From: Aradus depressus
Lineage: Eukaryota; Arthropoda; Insecta; Hemiptera; Aradidae
NCBI GenBank assembly: GCA_963662175.1
Contig: OY759225.1
Coordinates: 1,798,001-1,862,000, forward strand
Direction of reading: 5' to 3'
Length of the DNA: 64,000 bases
This document shows, piece after piece, positions 11,373-23,455 of the stretch. The notes under the pieces were generated by a model. The model was not told where the DNA came from. It did no database searches and worked only from the letters and a program-made list of their open reading frames with translations. The position numbers were made by a program, and so were the translations under genes. The stretch's first letter is position 1; each line of letters opens with the position of its first letter.

Positions 11373-12959
11373 TGTAATTAGCAGTTATAAATTCCATCAG
11401 ACTTATAATGTATGAAGAGGCACAACCTTACTGCATCCTTTTTTCTTTTCTTTTTTTTTTTTTTATGGGGTGAGGGTAGAGTGGGGTGGATTTGTTTCTC
11501 TAATTGGGTGGCGAGCACAAAGCTGCCTTCTATATAAAACGTTGTGAATACAAGGCACCCTGAAGGGCGGGTGCGAATGTTAATTACTTCGTTAATTAAT
11601 TACCAAGTGAAGGCAAGGCGAGGAGGTGGAGAACACTGGGGGGTGCTTATTAGTGCTCTGGTTTACTTATAGGCCACTCGTGGGGCTTGGTGCTTATTTG
11701 TGCTGTAGGACCCAAGCACCATACGTTCGTTAGACCCCAGCCAAGTCCCTCTCAAGTCCTCTGATTGAATGGTAAATTAAAACAAGTCAAGTAGCTCTGC
11801 CTGCTTCTCCAAGTCCTGAATCCAGATTTCAAGTATTTTATAATAGATTCTACCTCCGTATTATTTTTCCTACGTTCCATCTTCCATATAGAAGGATCTT
11901 TTTGTATGAAAAATAGTCTTTTGATAGAACCCTTATATCGAGTGTGTGCCCCTGTAAAACCAGGCTCGTTAGAAGCTTCTGTTTAGCAAACATTGTGGCC
12001 TAATTTGTATCAGTTTTTACCATCTAGCTTGCCACGTTCTTCGATGTTGAACCATATTTATACAGGGAAAACAAAAAAAAAAAAAACAAAAAAAAAATCA
12101 CCGTTCTTAATTTACTACATTTCTTACTTTGAACACTTGTAAAAGTGCCATTTGACACGAACAAATCCAATATTTTTAGATGGATTGGGCAATTGGGAAA
12201 GAATATGTCGTACTAGGAATTGTAAAATCCCTAATTGAAAATGCGACTCCGCAATGTTCCTGTGGCGATCTGTGAAGTTAACGCTGCATCGCCGCATTTC
12301 GGGAGTAGAGAAGGGCATTGAACAGGTAATACGGGCATTTTGTATCAATCAGAGTAAATCTGGGGAATGGAAAATACTCTTACACACGACGAACTAACTA
12401 TTTGTTTGGGAAATCGTGTCTTTAAGGTCGATTTATGGAGGCGGTGAGGGTAATGATACGTGGATGTCACTGTTTTTAATTGGTTTCATATTAAATGTAC
12501 ATATCGGCTGTTAAAAGTTGGAATAGTATATATATACTGAGTCAAAAAGAAATGGAAACAATGAAATAAAATATCAGTATGACGTACAAAGAAATAAATA
12601 GAAAAATAAATAAATTAGTGCTACATTGGAGAAAAACTAGACAATTATAAATATAAATGAATAAAATTAACATGAAAAAGCATAAAATTAAGAGCTTAAT
12701 TATGAAGAAAAAAAAAGTGTCTGTATAAATAGAAGGAAGTAGGTAAAAAAATCTATATAAATGTGAATAAAATAAAATAAATTAATAACAATCGACAGTG
12801 CATAGAAGTCATGTCTGGTTTTCTATATCGATGTTATAAATATAACGGTATATACTTTTCATAATCTATATACGTTTCATTTCCTTAAATATATTAGTTT
12901 TGTAGATTGTTCTTTTTTTTCAGTAATTCAAGTAGAAATTGGGCATAATAAAAACATCG

Positions 12960-13860
12960 TTAAATAACGGGCAATTCCCCAGCACGAATTATTCAATAAA
13001 GTTTTCGCTTTCCCTCTAAAACCAATCGATGTTTGGTTATCAGTGAATAGCTGACTACCATATTGACTTCTGAGACCTGATACTCAATTATGTGACGATA
13101 AATTGATTAGATAGACTGTTACTACGGTACTAAAATATCGATATAGTAAAAATCAAGAGAAAATATACCGATACAAAATAATCGATAACATTGACCAGTA
13201 CACCGTGTGCAGACACTACTAACTAGAAGTGCAGTGCTGCCGTGAGTGTGGAGTGGGGAGAACTAGTGTGTCGTCCGATATGACTGGATATCAGAAACCT
13301 AACGAGCCGGAACACATGTTTTCATAACCAGACAAACATCCCCCATCCCTTCATCATTCTTCAACCCTCCCCCCCCCCCCCCCCCCCCCCCTTTATATTC
13401 ATAATGCCAATATTTATCTACACATGTCCACTCTAGTGTGAGGAAGATAGATAGATACAGACTGGGCATTGCCTGAACAAGCTCGAAGGACGAAGCCATT
13501 GTATCCGCTCGTTCTCATGTTCAGTCTGATAGATATATGGTTAGGATGACAAAAGGAATCGGATATATGTAGTAAAACATCGTCGGTGAATCACCCGCAA
13601 TGTACTTCCCCAGGGCGAATTAATCAACTAAGTTTCTGCTCTCCCTCTGGAACCACTTTACCCAGTTGGTCTATAATCAATAGGTGTATCAATCAGGGAC
13701 TTCTGAATCCTCATACTAAATTTCGTGTTGATTCATTCACCGAAATTACATCCAATTCCCTGAACCCGAAAATGAAAAAAAAAACATTTCATATCTATGT
13801 GTGTTTGTGGGCGCGATCTCCCAGTAGAATTATATACTCAAATATCGAAAACTAAATAAC
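12960..13860. repeat. dispersed repeat family R3 (several pieces)
   Basis: Pieces of one family share GAATTAATCAACTAAGTTT, CTCTCCCTCTGAAAC and a stretch on fetching ACCAATCGAT: 12970-13110 and 13580-13780 here. Further pieces are at about 17150-17280, 20800-20960, 28690-28850, 29320-29650 and 53400-53520. A 23-base C-run at 13369-13391 lies between. Non-coding. Confidence 0.7.
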
Positions 13861-14348
13861 TGTCGATGTATCGAAGGTATCAACAGGAAACTTGGTAAAT
13901 CGATTTCAGAGGGAGGGCAAAAATATAGTTATTGCGCTTGAGAAATGCATTTCGGATAATTCACTGACGAAGTGTTTCATAATTTCTCTACAAATATCAA
14001 GTTAATTTTGATAACCCTTCCCTATAACTGTATATTTATTAATAAAACATGGGATGATCTCTTTTGTTACGCACATGTCCATTGGCTCGGAAATGTGATC
14101 TCTCGGTAGGATGGATCTTTAAGCTTTCCAACAATGGGCAACATTACCCAAAGAGTGGCCTATTGAAGCGATATCTATCCCTTCACTTGTCAACTAGTCA
14201 TTCGTGAAGGTTACTTGTCCCCTCAGCCTTATTCTCCCACTGATATTGGCATACCAGAGACATCTACCGGTCCTCATATACAGTTACAATATTAAATCTT
14301 ACTACAATGGGTCTCACACTACAAAGGAAATCAATTTTTGTCCTTTTT

Positions 14349-14412
14349 AAGGGAATTTCTTTAAAAATGTATTTATTATTGATAATAAATAAATTTTTAA
14401 AGAAATTCCCTT
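14349..14412. repeat. near-perfect 64-bp hairpin
   Basis: AAGGGAATTTCTTTAAAAAT and its inverse ATTTTTAAAGAAATTCCCTT flank TATTTATTATTGATAATAAA. Nearly every base pairs. It could be a tiny palindromic MITE or a small-RNA precursor-like hairpin; no further support. Confidence 0.8.
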
Positions 14413-14464
14413 GAAATTGATCAATTTGTGCTATTTTTATGTCATTTATACATGTCAAGTGTTA

Positions 14465-14865
14465 TATACAACGGGTACCCTAAAGACTCTCTGCTCTAAG
14501 ATCTCTCTCATCCTTCCAATGTTTTTGCTAGGAATCATCTCATTCATTATTGAAGTACTTTTTATGCCGTAAGATAGAATTTAGCGTAAAAAAAATACCT
14601 TTATTCCATTTGTAGTTTTTAGGGACCTCAGAAAACCCCACTTTTCTAGTGTTCAGTTGGCTGAAAATTTACAGTTGTACTATTTATTGACTTCTGAATC
14701 CATGTATAACATTTCATTTCGATATATCCACTTTTAACTTTTTTTTTTATTTTTTCATCCGTTTTTGAATCGAGGAATTTTCCAGTACATAACTAAAAAG
14801 GTGGGCAGAACCTGAAAACTGAGAAAAAAACATAAAAGATATTTCTTTTTATTATTTTAAAGTAA
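14465..14865 (+). repeat. dispersed repeat family R2, copy 1
   Basis: Closely similar to 19330-19720: shared CTCATCCTTCCA / CTCGTCCTTCCA, TGCTAGGAATCATCTCATTC, ATTATTGAAGTACTTTTTAT, GACTTCTGAATCCATGTATA and a T-rich 3' part. No coding potential. Confidence 0.85.
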
Positions 14866-15409
14866 ATGTCTGTGTGTTTTCGTCATCTCCAGTTTGTGTG
14901 AAGTTCTCGTCCCAACGCTGTAGAAATCGATTGAAAATTGAGAGACAACTCACACCTCTAGAGTCTGTCTGTACATCCCTCAGGAGGTATTCCTCCCTGT
15001 TTAACAACCAGGGGCTTACGAGGGACAAAGTTAAAGAGTGGGAATGACAATTGAACATGTGGGGGTGGAGGGTGCAGGTGGGGTCGGGGTGGAGTGTAAT
15101 AAAGGTGAAACAATAGAGAGGAGGGGTGGGGTGGGGGTAAATAGAGGGATGATCTCTGGGTGAATACAAAGGGAGGACACGTGGGATCTCCATGTTGACT
15201 GACATCTCATCAACCCTTCTATAGTGAGAGGGAGATCTCCTGGAAAGTGAGCCGCTGTCTGTGTCTCTTTGTGTAGTCAGCAGCCAACAGGCGAGGGCTT
15301 AAAGTAACATTGGAAGAGGCCGCTTTAGGCATCATTACAGGGGTGCGTCTAATAAACATAGCTCTCAACTTTGTCAATTTGATTGATAGAGTCGACAGTA
15401 TCTTTTCAA

Positions 15410-15779
15410 TATTAATGGAAATCGAGGTTCTGTCGTGTAAATAAAAAACTCAGTATTTGGCCAACGTTTCGGAAACTTTATTTCCTTCTTCACGGCCTAA
15501 CAGAATATAACAAACAAATTAGTTGGTTTTATCATTACGGACAATAACTGGAAAAACATCCATCTTATAAAGAGATGGAGATATGTATGTATATTTTTCT
15601 CTCCATTTCTTTGTAAGATGGATGTTTTTCCAGTTATCTTACTGTCTGTAATGATAAAACCAACTAATTTGTTCGTTATATTCTGTAGTCCGTGAAGAAG
15701 GAAATAAATAGTTTCCGAAACATTGGCCAAATATTGAGTTTTTTATTTACACGACAGAACCTCGATTTCCTTTAATATT
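15410..15779. mobile_element. foldback element, arms about 165 bp
   Basis: Two long inverted arms, from TATTAATGGAAATCGAGGTT to AACATCCATCTTATAAAGAG and back, are separated by a short loop around 15590. The arms differ at scattered positions. Outward of each centre is GAAGAAGG...CGAAAC(G/A)TTGGCC, a motif seen at the ends of Penelope-like and related retroelements, so this may be a PLE-derived foldback. Confidence 0.85.
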
Positions 15780-15827
15780 ATATATGACTAAAACATTGGA
15801 CAATCTAGTGGGGTTAGATTAGGTTTT

Positions 15828-16156
15828 ATGACTCATGCCCGGGCTTTAACTACGAGGTCATATCGCCTACTACCAGAGCGCTCGATCGTTACTCTGGTGG
15901 ACATGAGCCCGACTCTACTGTGGGAGTCCTAAATTTTGCCTACCCTAAATTTTTATTCACCTAGGGCAGGGGTCTTTAACGAGTACCTGACATCGTACAG
16001 GCTCGGGACCATCGCTTAACGTCCCATCCGAAGGACGGCGTACTTAAGTTTATTTTACCTCCCAGATAAAATAGACTAAGGGCCTCGGTCGGGCTACGAA
16101 CCCACAACCTTGAGCTCAGAAGTCAAGCACGCATACCACTGAGCTACCGGCGCCCT
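15828..16156 (-). mobile_element. tRNA-derived SINE, near full length
   Basis: From TATGACTCATGCCCGGGCTT to the head GAGCTACCGGCGCCC. Read on the minus strand: GGGCGCCGGTAGCTCAGTGG (A box TAGCTCAGTGG), a GGTTCG-type B box, a body with GAAGGACGGCGT on plus, and a tail of about 100 bp. This copy defines the family. Confidence 0.92.
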
Positions 16157-16261
16157 CTGACAATTCTAGTCCAAATCACACACTGAAGGGTTTCACAGGC
16201 GAATATTGGGTTAATTAGTATAACATTCAGTAACTATAATGTTCTCAAGAGTAAGTAATAA

Positions 16262-16390
16262 TAGTAAATGATTTGACTGACTACATGAGCACATCGTCCT
16301 TCGGAGGGGACGTTGAGTGGCTGTTCCGAGCTTGTGCGATATCAGATACTCCTAAAGAGCCCTACCCTAATCAAACCTGTGTAGGCACAA
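16262..16390 (+). mobile_element. SINE body fragment
   Basis: CATCGTCCTTCGGAGGGGAC GTTGAG, then GTGCGATATCAGATACTCC and AGCCCTACCCTAA match the SINE body. Head and tail are missing. Confidence 0.75.
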
Positions 16391-16500
16391 TTTAGGAATC
16401 CGACATTAGAGCTAACAGAGAAGGGATTGGATGCTTAGGTCCCTGGGTTTACACACCCGCCCACTCTACTCGTATCTATCTATTATCTGTTATCCTACTC
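16390..16500 (+). repeat. dispersed repeat family R4, piece 1
   Basis: GCTAACAGAGAAGGGATTGG ATGCTTAGGTCCCTGGGTTT is found in reverse complement, diverged, at 47400-47470. It directly follows a partial SINE body (16262-16390). Confidence 0.7.
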
Positions 16501-17379
16501 GGCTTTTCAGTTGCAAAGTAAAATGAAGACATCATATTTTCTTAGGAATTTAGAAATTATTCATGAATTAGCCATTATTTTAATCATATTTCTTCTTCTT
16601 AATCACTGAAAAAATATTTATTTTCTGAATGAAAGCTTTTTTTTTTTTTTTTTTTCTTTAATTTAATAACCGTTTTATGTATATATATAAAAAAAAAAAA
16701 CTTGAAGTATCCTTTGAAAGTCCTTTAAGAGACTCAACAGGGGCACCAATTAGGAAGGGGACGGTCTGAAAGTTTAATTGGAGTTCTAAAGAGGAGAGGA
16801 GTGAGGCTGGGGTAGCCTAGAGGGCAGAATTAGGAACATGCCTCAGGTCTGAGGAGGCGATGGCCTGGAGACCTGCCTCTACCACAACACTAATGAGGCT
16901 AATATAGGAACAGAGCCTTCCCTGGGGCCTCTCTCGGCTCTCCTTCACAACCTCGTACCTCTTGCAAATTTAAATAAGTATATAGGTAAGGTATCACAGG
17001 CGAGTTTATATCTGATCTCACATTGAAGGGTTTCGTAGTTGAGAATATATCACCTTATTTAACCTGTGTCATTTTTACTTCCTCAACTACATGAAACAAG
17101 GGAAGTTAGGTTGTGTTCAAAAACCCTAATTACTGCCTAGGAGGGGAGGCACAATTCAAAAACCCAAATAACTGTCATTGTAACAAATCTATCAACAGGA
17201 AATTTATTGATTTTCACCCAAATCTGTGAAATGGTTTCAGAGGGAGAGTGAAAACTTAGTTGATTAATTTGCTTTTGCGTGCATGGATTTTTTTTTTAAT
17301 ACGAAGGCAGAAAGTTGTTAACACCGAATAAAAAATCCTACCAAAATTCATCTCTGGATTAAGTGACCTTTCTTCAATT

Positions 17380-17835
17380 TATATGTTTACATCTAACTAA
17401 CAGTCATACATGTACAATTTATATGCTAACATCTTACTAACAGTCCTACATGTACAATTTATAATATAAATACATACTACATATTATGTTAACATCTAAC
17501 TAACAGTCCCACATGTACAATTTATAATATAAATACATACTACATATTATGTTAACATCTTACTAACAGTCCTACATGTACAATTTATAATATAAATACA
17601 TACTACATATTATGTTAACATCTAACTAACAGTCCTACATGTACAATTTATATGTTAACGTCTAACTAACAGTCCTACATGTACAATGTATATGCTAACA
17701 TCTTACTAACAGTCCTACATGTACAATTTATAATATAAATACATACTACATATTATGTTAACATCTAACTAACAGTCCTACATGTACAATTTATATGTTA
17801 ACGTCTAACTAACAGTCCTACATGTACAATTTATA
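17380..17835. repeat. complex minisatellite with GTTAACATCT units
   Basis: Repeated blocks of ATGTTAACATCTAACTAACA followed by GTCCTACATGTACAATTTAT occur about ten times. Some are separated by an extra block of about 37 bp rich in ATACATACTACATATTATG. Short and long units are mixed, giving a higher-order pattern. Confidence 0.9.
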
Positions 17836-18780
17836 CTAATATAGATATGTTTAACTTAGCTAACATTTGTTACTAACCCAGAAGTGAGGAGAGCGATGCA
17901 TGTGGCTCCTCCTTTGTGTCTTATTATGAACTTTTCTCTACCTATCTGGTCGTGGTTCACTTGAAGGCAGGTGATGGTTTTTATATTTATATTTCCGTAC
18001 ATCTATTTTATCTTCTATGTGTTAAGTGCATGATATCGCATGAGTAGTTTGAGTACTTGGTTAACTCGAAATTGAATTTAGAATTACTCAGAATATACTG
18101 GAAAAATATCGGTACGGAGAACTATCTTCAAAATCATACCGAAGTATCATATATTTTTTTCGGAACTTCTAATAAAATTAAAATGTGAATTATTGTTCAG
18201 CTAATTTCAGTGTATTTTGTCAGAAAGCCCTCATTGACGATACATATTGTTAAAGATAAAGATAAATTGTGCATATTTACAAAATTTTTTATCCGATTGA
18301 CACCAAAATCAATAGGCCACACTGTGCCGAACATTTAGAATAAAGAAACATTTTTAGAGAAGTTGTTAACGAAATGAAATAAAATTGATGCGGAAAACCA
18401 CTTCTCCTTAAGTTTTGATTGTATTATCTCGAACACGATCTTTTGACCGCATGATTCAACTTCCATTTACTTTCGGGAACTTGACAGTAAAAATCAAAAA
18501 AAAAATAATTACTTTATTGGAAAATCGTTTTCAATTTTAGAATGGTCAGGAATAAAGTGGATCGATCTTGCGCTCCTGCTCGTGCTACTTTTTCCTGTCA
18601 CAACTCTATTGAGGAAGCTTTTATTACCGACACCTCCCACGATTCCGGCCTAAACTTGCATTTTTAGGTCCTGGACTAAAAAAATTCCTACACACTGAAC
18701 TAACAGAAGCACTGCATTTTGTGAAAATAAATTGGGTATTTAAATACTTTAAATCGCAATTTTTATCACCCAGAGTTGGA

Positions 18781-19079
18781 AGGCGCTGGTAGCTCAAAAT
18801 CGCGGGTTCGAAGCCTGGCCGAGGCCATTAGGTTTTTTATCTGGGAGATGAAAAAACCTTTAGCATGCTGTCCTTCGGATGGGACGTTAAGCGATTGTCC
18901 CGAGCCTGTACATTATCAGGTTCTCGTTAAATTCTCCTAGTGATTATAAATTTAGTGTAGGCAAAACATAGGACTCCCATAGTAGTGCCGGGCTCATGTC
19001 CACCTGAGCGACAAAAGAGCGCTCTGGTAGTAGGTGATATGACCTCGAAGTTAAAGCCCGGGCATGAGTCACAATAACT
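18781..19079 (+). mobile_element. tRNA-derived SINE with deletion in the head
   Basis: Starts AGGCGCTGGTAGCTCAAAAT CGCGGGTTCGAAGCC. The stretch between A and B box is deleted (about 28 bp). The rest of the body and the tail GCCCGGGCATGAGTCACAAT are present. Confidence 0.9.
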
Positions 19080-19329
19080 AACTGTATAGTCGGCCATCAA
19101 TCAACAAGTTAGATGTATTTTCCTAAATTGAACAAACATATGGATTTGAATGATTTGTTGTCTACAAACTTCTAGCGATATACAGTGGCATCTTGTAAAA
19201 CTATATGATGTATAGTCAACTAATGGTTGTCACACTATAAAATATGTCAAGTTCCCCTCCCTCCGCTTTCTATAATTTATTGTACGTTAAGTCCGGACAT
19301 AACAGTGTAGGTTCACAGATAACTCACCA

Positions 19330-19720
19330 GGTTCGCTAGAGTCTCTCAACCATTGCTCTAAGCCCTCTCTCGTCCTTCCACTGTTTTAGCTAGGAATTAT
19401 CGCATTCATTATTGAAGTCCTTTTTACACCGTAAGATGAAATTTACCGTAAAAAACCATTCGCAGCTTCTAGGATTCAGTTTTTATGAAATCCGTGAGAA
19501 CCCGACCTTCCTAATGTTGATTTGACTGAAAATCTACATTTGTATTATTTACCTCTGAATCCATGTATACGTATTATTTCTTATCGATATATCCACTGTA
19601 ATTTTTGAATCTGGAAATTTTCCAGGAAGATACAGAAATAAAAAGGCAGGTTCGAATTGAAAACTGAAGGAAAAAGATAATATTTTTTTTAAATGTCTGT
19701 ATATTTCAATATGAAAAAAG
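19330..19720 (+). repeat. dispersed repeat family R2, copy 2
   Basis: Second copy of the repeat at 14465-14865, in the same orientation, diverged by substitutions and small indels. It lies in the intron before the pan exon at 20321. Confidence 0.85.
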
Positions 19721-20029
19721 AAAACTTTCGATTTATCCAAGTTCTTTCTTAGTTTTTTTTCTATATAGTTACTAACTTATATCATATATTTATTATATTA
19801 CCTTAATCATACAACCTGATAACTTAAATATTTTGAATTAATTACTTCATAATTTGAATAGTTGGTAACATTGCATGGCTGGTTTGGATTTCCTATAAAC
19901 TTTATCAGATGTTAGTTAAGGGGGTTTCAAATTTAGAAAAAGAAATGTTATTTATGTACAGAAAAAAGTCAGAATTTGTTTTTATATTTTATTTTTATTT
20001 TTCAATGAGATTTTATATCGCTTTCATAG

Positions 20030-20110
20030 CAATTGTTTTTATTTTCCAGACTCATGTCCAGTTGGACTCACTGGTAGAGTGCCCGCCTAGAGATCGAATT
20101 CAACCTGAAT
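20030..20110 (+). mobile_element. tRNA-like SINE fragment
   Basis: GACTCACTGGTAGAGTGCCC GCCTAGAGATCGAATTC resembles a tRNA D-arm and part of a B box. It is close to the unit of the 39-bp array at 43571 (minus strand AGTGGTAGAGTGCCC). Confidence 0.5.
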
Positions 20111-20320
20111 ATCTTCAGATATTTAAATGTTTTTCATTTTTAGATGTGGACACATTCTTTAATCAATGAATGCGATGTAACATCTCACCCTCTATGCGTA
20201 TCGTTTTGTATATAGCGCATGACAAACGCTTTTTGTATACTTATTTTGTTTAATTTCATGAAGAAAACATTGAACATTGTTTATTATTTATTTATTTGTT
20301 TTTATAATGAATATTTTCAG

Positions 20321-20411
20321 GGCTGACCCGACCACCCATGTACCCGTTCACGGCTGGTCAGTACCCTTACCCAATGCTGAGTCCAGAGATCTCACAAGTG
20401 GCCGCTTCCTG
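20321..20411 (+). CDS. pan: pan exon: RPPMYPF / PMLSPEISQ linker
   Basis: The exon encodes (G)[21 protein letters not shown]... and ends at a split Trp codon (TG/G). It aligns in order with the vertebrate TCF segment [24 protein letters not shown]...LGW, including the RPP start, the Y-P-LSP core and the terminal Trp. The acceptor is ATATTTTCAG at 20320 and the donor TCCTG/GTAACT at 20412. It enters in phase 1 and leaves in phase 2. It belongs to the flexible central region of the transcription factor. The preceding intron is about 10 kb and full of dispersed repeats. Confidence 0.87.
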
Positions 20412-20991
20412 GTAACTTGCCTTATTATTATTATTATTATTATTAATTATTATATGTATTAGTATACGGAGTTAGTAATGTCTCCTTATATTAACGTTCC
20501 ATTGCATAGAGAGATAGGACAGATACGATGAGGGAGCAGTGTCTTAAACCCGGCTAACTCCAGAAAGATTGATTTGAGCATGAAGTTATGCTATGGAGAA
20601 ATTTTCCTAAGGGTTAGTTTTACTCCCCCAGTTGTACGAAGATTAGGGGAAGTTATGTTATCTGTCAACAAATTTCAAAAATGAAAAAAAAAAAATACTG
20701 TAAGTGTATTTTTCTATGAAAGTGGATAACTCTCAATAGAAAGGAGGAATACATGTCTATCCAGAACGAGGGGAGGACGACACGATTTTCAACGAAACGG
20801 AAGGTGGGCACAACTCAAAAACCCTAGAAAATGTCGATGTAAGAAATTTATCAACATAAAATTTAATAAGATGTGTCCCTGAGTAACGCACCTATTATTG
20901 ATTTTTAACCAAATCGGTCTATTGGTTTGACAGGAAGAACAAAAACGTGGTTAAATACATTGCCGTGGATTAACCTTTGTTTTTTTTCTGT

Positions 20992-21043
20992 TACTCATGC
21001 CCGGGCTTCAACTATGAGATCATATCGCCTACTACCAAAGCGG
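20992..21043 (-). mobile_element. SINE tail fragment
   Basis: TACTCATGCCCGGGCTTCAA through CGCCTACTACCAAAGCG is the tail of the SINE family only. Confidence 0.85.
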
Positions 21044-21602
21044 ATCTCCCGTATAAAAAAAATCTCAGTGCTACTGCACTTTAATATAGAATGTAACATT
21101 CTTATTTTTTCGAAACAGCAAATTTTGACTTTTTTATAACTTAAATTTTCTGAACGTTTTCCAGGTTGAAGTGTCCCCCCCCCCCCCCCCCCCCCCTCCA
21201 AGCTCTGTTAATTCAATGAACTCCGACCTTTCTGCCTACTCAGCTCATAAAGATGAAATGAAAAGGAAAATCAGATCCGAATCTTATAAAGAAATTTTTT
21301 CTGAGGGCATTCAATATTCTCACTAATACTTTCGGATCAGTTTTTTTTTTCTTAATTAAATTTTTTATATACTTTATTAGTCGATCTCTATGATCAGAAC
21401 CAAATTTCGTCTCAATAAAAAAAAACTAACGGGTTTTTCTATCATTTATGGTAAAATCTCCAGCTCTTGTCAATTATATTATGTCAATTTTCTATTTTTT
21501 TTTTCTTCCCCCACAAAACCTGAGTTGTATTTTCCTCCATATATTTGCGATCTGTGTCGATATAGTCGAAAACTAATAAAAACAATGAACTTGTTTAACT
21601 GT

Positions 21603-21907
21603 AATTTATGGTTTCCAGATTTACTTTGTGAAGCTCCACTCTAGGAATAGATAATCAAAAATATACAATTTCTTTGTCAAACTTCACTATATATTCTCAA
21701 ATACTCAACTAGTTTCGCCGTGTTAAGGCATTATCCAGCGTTAAGGCAAACTCAGCAGTTTATAAGTGACTCTTGATAATGCCTTAACACGGTGAAACTA
21801 GTTGAGTATTTGAGAATATATAGTGAAGTTTGACAAAGAAATTGTATATTTTTAATTATCTATTCCTAGAATGGAGCTTCAAAGTAAATCTGGAAACCAT
21901 AAATTAT
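21603..21907. mobile_element. foldback element, copy 1 (short loop)
   Basis: Arms of about 130 bp: AATTTATGGTTTCCAGATTT on the left and its reverse complement on the right. The inner ends are GCCGTGTTAAGGCATTATC and GATAATGCCTTAACACGG. The loop is short. It belongs to the same family as 40349-40759 and ends about 170 bp upstream of the pan exon at 22075. Confidence 0.9.
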
Positions 21908-22074
21908 TCGGTATATATTTCTTTGTGGAATTGGACAATATAATTGTATGTTACACAAGTTCTTGGATTTATTAATCTAGGATACTTTTTGGACTAATCC
22001 ATATTTTTCTATTAACTCTAATATTATTTATTGTAGTTTTTGTTTGGTTAATATTTGTTTGTTTTTTTGTTTAG

Positions 22075-22170
22075 GCACACCCCTACTATGTACCCCATGA
22101 CGAGTGGGAGTGCTGGCTTCAGAAGTCCCTATCCGTCCTCTTTACCCATTACCTCTGCGAACCTGCCCAG
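22075..22170 (+). CDS. pan: pan exon: MYPMTSG / GFRSPYPSSL linker
   Basis: The exon encodes HTPTMYPMTSGSAGFRSPYP and then SSLPITSANLP. This matches the TCF/LEF stretch QPVYPITTGGFRHPYPTALTVNASM, a strongly conserved block just N-terminal of the HMG box. The acceptor is TTGTTTAG at 22074 and the donor CCCAG/GTATGT at 22171. It enters in phase 2, completing Trp with G, and leaves in phase 2, with AG completed by C to Ser in the next exon. A foldback element ends only about 170 bp upstream of the acceptor. Confidence 0.9.
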
Positions 22171-22826
22171 GTATGTAGTCGTCGTTGGAGCGAGCGAAGC
22201 GAGAAACTCTCTTAACTGATTTAAAATGTATTGAATATTACCTGTATGTGTAGTGGAAATTTACAGAAGACCTGGTTTTGTCTGGAAGTTAATGCGCTCT
22301 CTATTCAATGTCTGAAATCATATATATCCTAACAGCCATTCTTGAATAGGCAGATAATATGAAGCCAGGTTGGAAAATGTGTAACTATGTGTATGACCTT
22401 TGTTAAATCTGAAACGGATAAAAAACAAATATCTTATAAAAATACCCAATCTACCCACCCCCATCCACTCCCTTACAGTTTTTTACTTATTAAAGATAAA
22501 CATTTTAATATCCTTGAGAAATAATCAATAAAATAACTGAAAGAAAAAAAAGCACTTCTTGTTACAAAAATGGTCAGGAGAGTGCAATCGTGAAAGTGGC
22601 CAACAGATAGCAGCACTTGACACCCTCTCATAAAGGCAAGTTAATGCCCTTGAGAAGTAATTTTTTTTTTTTACAAATAGATATACACAACTGTATAAAA
22701 AATAAATACAACAAGCAAATGTGCTAACAGAGAGGTAATGGCAATGTCAAAATGTCAAGAGGGGAGAAATCACCCAGTGGTGACACTCCCTAGTCACTTT
22801 TACTCTCATTTGTAACTAATCACTGT

Positions 22827-23195
22827 CACTGCTGCTGCTGCTAAGGAGGTCTCTAGGCCATTGACGCTTAAGCCGTCGTTGGGGAAGTATGACAGAATGG
22901 AGGTCACGGACTAGAGGATTATTGTGGGAACTAAGAAGGGAAAATAATTTATTTTACTTGGATTTAGCGACTTCGTAACAAAAGGTACGTTAAGGTCAGT
23001 GTAAAGAGTATTTTGGAGACGTAGTAAGAAGCATTGGCTATTTTACGAAGGATTTTGGATTGAAAGGATTGGATGCGCTGGAGATTGGAAGCCTTGGCAG
23101 AACCCCAGTGTTCAAGTCCGTAGGTCCACATAGGTTTGAGTACTGCGTTGTATATAAGTCGTTTTGTTTTCAAAGTTAATTTGGATCGTTTGTCT
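22827..23195 (-). pseudogene. Jockey-like non-LTR retrotransposon relic (end of reverse transcriptase ORF)
   Basis: The minus strand reads KRLIYNAVLKPMWTYGLEHW, GSAKASNLQRIQSFQSKILR and KIANASYYVS. This is the conserved end of Jockey-clade ORF2. After a frameshift it continues as TLYTDLNVPFVTKSLNP, then RRLKRQWPRDLL, also typical of that clade. No complete element or promoter is present, so it is a decayed 5'-truncated insertion inside the intron between the pan exons at 22075 and 24322. Confidence 0.85.
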
Positions 23196-23455
23196 AGTAG
23201 TCTTAGTAAAAGTTTATAAAATAATCAAGAAACTAAAAGTGGATTATAGAAACGTAATCTTCCCAAAAGTTATTTTGTCTTTGTAAATTATCGATACGTT
23301 TTTTTCATATCGATGTTTTTTGTTTTTTCTTTTAAATATCTACTGCTTACTTGAAGACTAGAAACATACACTGCCATTAAGAAAAAAAAAATTAAAACAG
23401 CTTCTTTCTTGAACTTGCCGTTGAGTCTGATCTAATTAGTTATTAAAAAGCGTTT

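Larger units (their letters stand above)
10157..20320 (+). other. pan: pan intron, about 10 kb
   Basis: GT-AG intron. Contents are the MITE at 10813, short repeats at 11278, R3 pieces, R2 at 14465, the hairpin at 14349, the foldback at 15410, SINEs at 15828, 16262 and 18781, and the minisatellite at 17380. No additional exon was recognised. Confidence 0.8.
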
